NCBI GenBank assembly: GCA_002839855.1
Contig: PGYV01000002.1
Location: 187,191 to 251,190, forward strand
Length of the DNA: 64,000 nucleotides
Reading direction: 5' to 3'
From: Candidatus Goldiibacteriota bacterium HGW-Goldbacteria-1
Lineage (GTDB): Bacteria > Oederibacteriota > PGYV01
A program made the translations under genes and the position numbers. The notes beneath the pieces were generated by a model. It saw only the letters and a list, made by a program, of their open reading frames with translations, did not search any database and had not been told where the DNA came from. Within the stretch, counting starts at the first letter, position 1. Every line of letters starts with the position of its first letter. Shown piece after piece: positions 63,173-64,000 of this stretch.

Positions 63173-64000
63173 ATGGAAAAGAAAAGAGTTGTCATTACCG
63201 GTATGGGTGTACTTACCCCGGTTGGGAATAACGTAAAAGATACCTGGGATGCGGTGCTTGCCGGTAAAAGCGGCATTGGCCTTATTACCCAGTTTGATGT
63301 TACGGCGTATCCCACTAAGATTGCCGGAGAAATAAAAAATTTTGATGCTTCAGAGGTCATGGAAAAAAAAGAAATCAGAAGGACGCCCGGGTTCATTCAG
63401 TATGCTTTAAAAGCAGCTAAAGAAGCCGTGGAAATGTCGGGCCTTGAAAATGCATCAATTAATAAGGACAGGGTGGCTGTAATTGTAGGTTCGGGTATTG
63501 GCGGCATTTCCGTAATGGAAGAGCAGTACAAGATTCTTACCGAAAAAGGCCCATCCAGAGTTTCTCCTTTCTTTATCCCGATGATGATTATTAACATGGC
63601 GGGAGCCTATATATCTATGCGTTACGGTTATCGCGGGCCTAATTACGGAATTGTGACCGCGTGCGCGTCAGGAACGCATGCTTTTGGAGAAGGCGCAAAA
63701 ATGATTATCCGCGGCGATGCGGATGTAGCAGTGGTAGGCGGAGTTGAAAGTGCGGTCGGGCCTTTGGGCCTTGCCGGTTTCTGCTCGGCAAAATCACTGT
63801 CGCAGCGCAACGGCGATCCTACGACGGCCTCAAGGCCGTTTGACAAGGACCGCGACGGTTTTGTAATGGCGGACGGCGCCGGAATTCTTGTGCTTGAATC
63901 ACTGGAGCACGCCAAGGCGCGCGGCGCGAATATCATTGCGGAATACGCAGGCTACGGCGCTTCTGATGACGCTTACCATATGGTAGCGCCTCCGGAAGAC
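63173..64000 (+). CDS. fabF: Beta-ketoacyl-ACP synthase II, 3' end beyond the window
   Basis: The frame is open from ATG 63173 to the last base (276 codons), so about one third of the gene is missing. Visible KAS I/II features are RVVITGMGVLTPVGNNVKDT at the start, the catalytic Cys near residue 163 in IVTACASGTHAFGEGAKMI, and SRPFDKDRDGFVMADGAGIL. The catalytic His residues lie beyond the edge. It elongates acyl-ACP chains. Confidence 0.93.
   Translation, partial: MEKKRVVITGMGVLTPVGNNVKDTWDAVLAGKSGIGLITQFDVTAYPTKIAGEIKNFDASEVMEKKEIRRTPGFIQYALKAAKEAVEMSGLENASINKDRVAVIVGSGIGGISVMEEQYKILTEKGPSRVSPFFIPMMIINMAGAYISMRYGYRGPNYGIVTACASGTHAFGEGAKMIIRGDADVAVVGGVESAVGPLGLAGFCSAKSLSQRNGDPTTASRPFDKDRDGFVMADGAGILVLESLEHAKARGANIIAEYAGYGASDDAYHMVAPPED

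Overview
The window is 64 kb of a Gram-negative-type bacterial chromosome. It encodes many Sec-exported proteins, lipoproteins, outer-membrane beta-barrels, a TolC/MacA/MacB-type exporter and a complete fatty-acid initiation cluster. No rRNA, tRNA, CRISPR array, insertion sequence or prophage was recognised. Long Thr-rich linkers, FlgD-like Ig C-termini, an N-type ATPase operon, a 2-hydroxyacyl-CoA dehydratase/activase fusion and many short repeats between genes resemble genomes of uncultured candidate phyla such as Ca. Goldbacteria. No marker here fixes the taxonomy, so that placement is only a guess.

Layout. 1-13.1 kb: the end of a DUF4349 gene, a 109-bp tandem repeat, a TPR/beta-barrel protein, a PPOX-fold flavoprotein, the large CoA dehydratase/activase, an RluA-type pseudouridine synthase, a 1,267-residue Thr-rich surface protein and a protein of ten 19-residue Trp repeats. 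13.1-19.6 kb: a repeat-filled gap, another barrel/TPR protein, a GH9 glycosidase, an RHH/RelE toxin-antitoxin pair and two overlapping LacI-family regulators. 19.6-26.4 kb: a complete N-type ATPase operon in the order D-C-Q-R-B-E-F-A-G. 26.4-37.8 kb: an AT-rich accessory stretch. It holds a formylglycine-enzyme-fold lipoprotein, a leucine-rich-repeat lipoprotein, TPR proteins and a DUF4234 protein, with related leader sequences duplicated upstream of several of them. Its last two genes are a GHKL (MORC/HSP90-like) ATPase and a DGQHR-GIY-YIG fusion, which form the best candidate for an undescribed defence system.

37.8-64 kb is mostly core: a membrane pyrophosphatase of the K+-independent (H+) type, YchF, several exported proteins, AspRS, a glycine-zipper/LysM envelope cluster, PhoH-YbeY-CorC, DUF456, TolC/MacA/MacB, MATE, MntP, then DUF177-rpmF-plsX-fabH-fabD-fabG-acpP-fabF, the last gene cut by the window end.

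Regulation and ion economy. CpG-centred palindromes of LacI-operator type lie upstream of the Thr-rich surface protein and the GH9 gene and may define a polymer-degradation regulon of the two LacI proteins. The N-type ATPase and the H+-pyrophosphatase, 11 kb apart, are two ion pumps. Strong sigma70-like promoters (TTGACA/TATAAT type) could be placed by eye in front of most transcription units, and several intrinsic terminators are clear.
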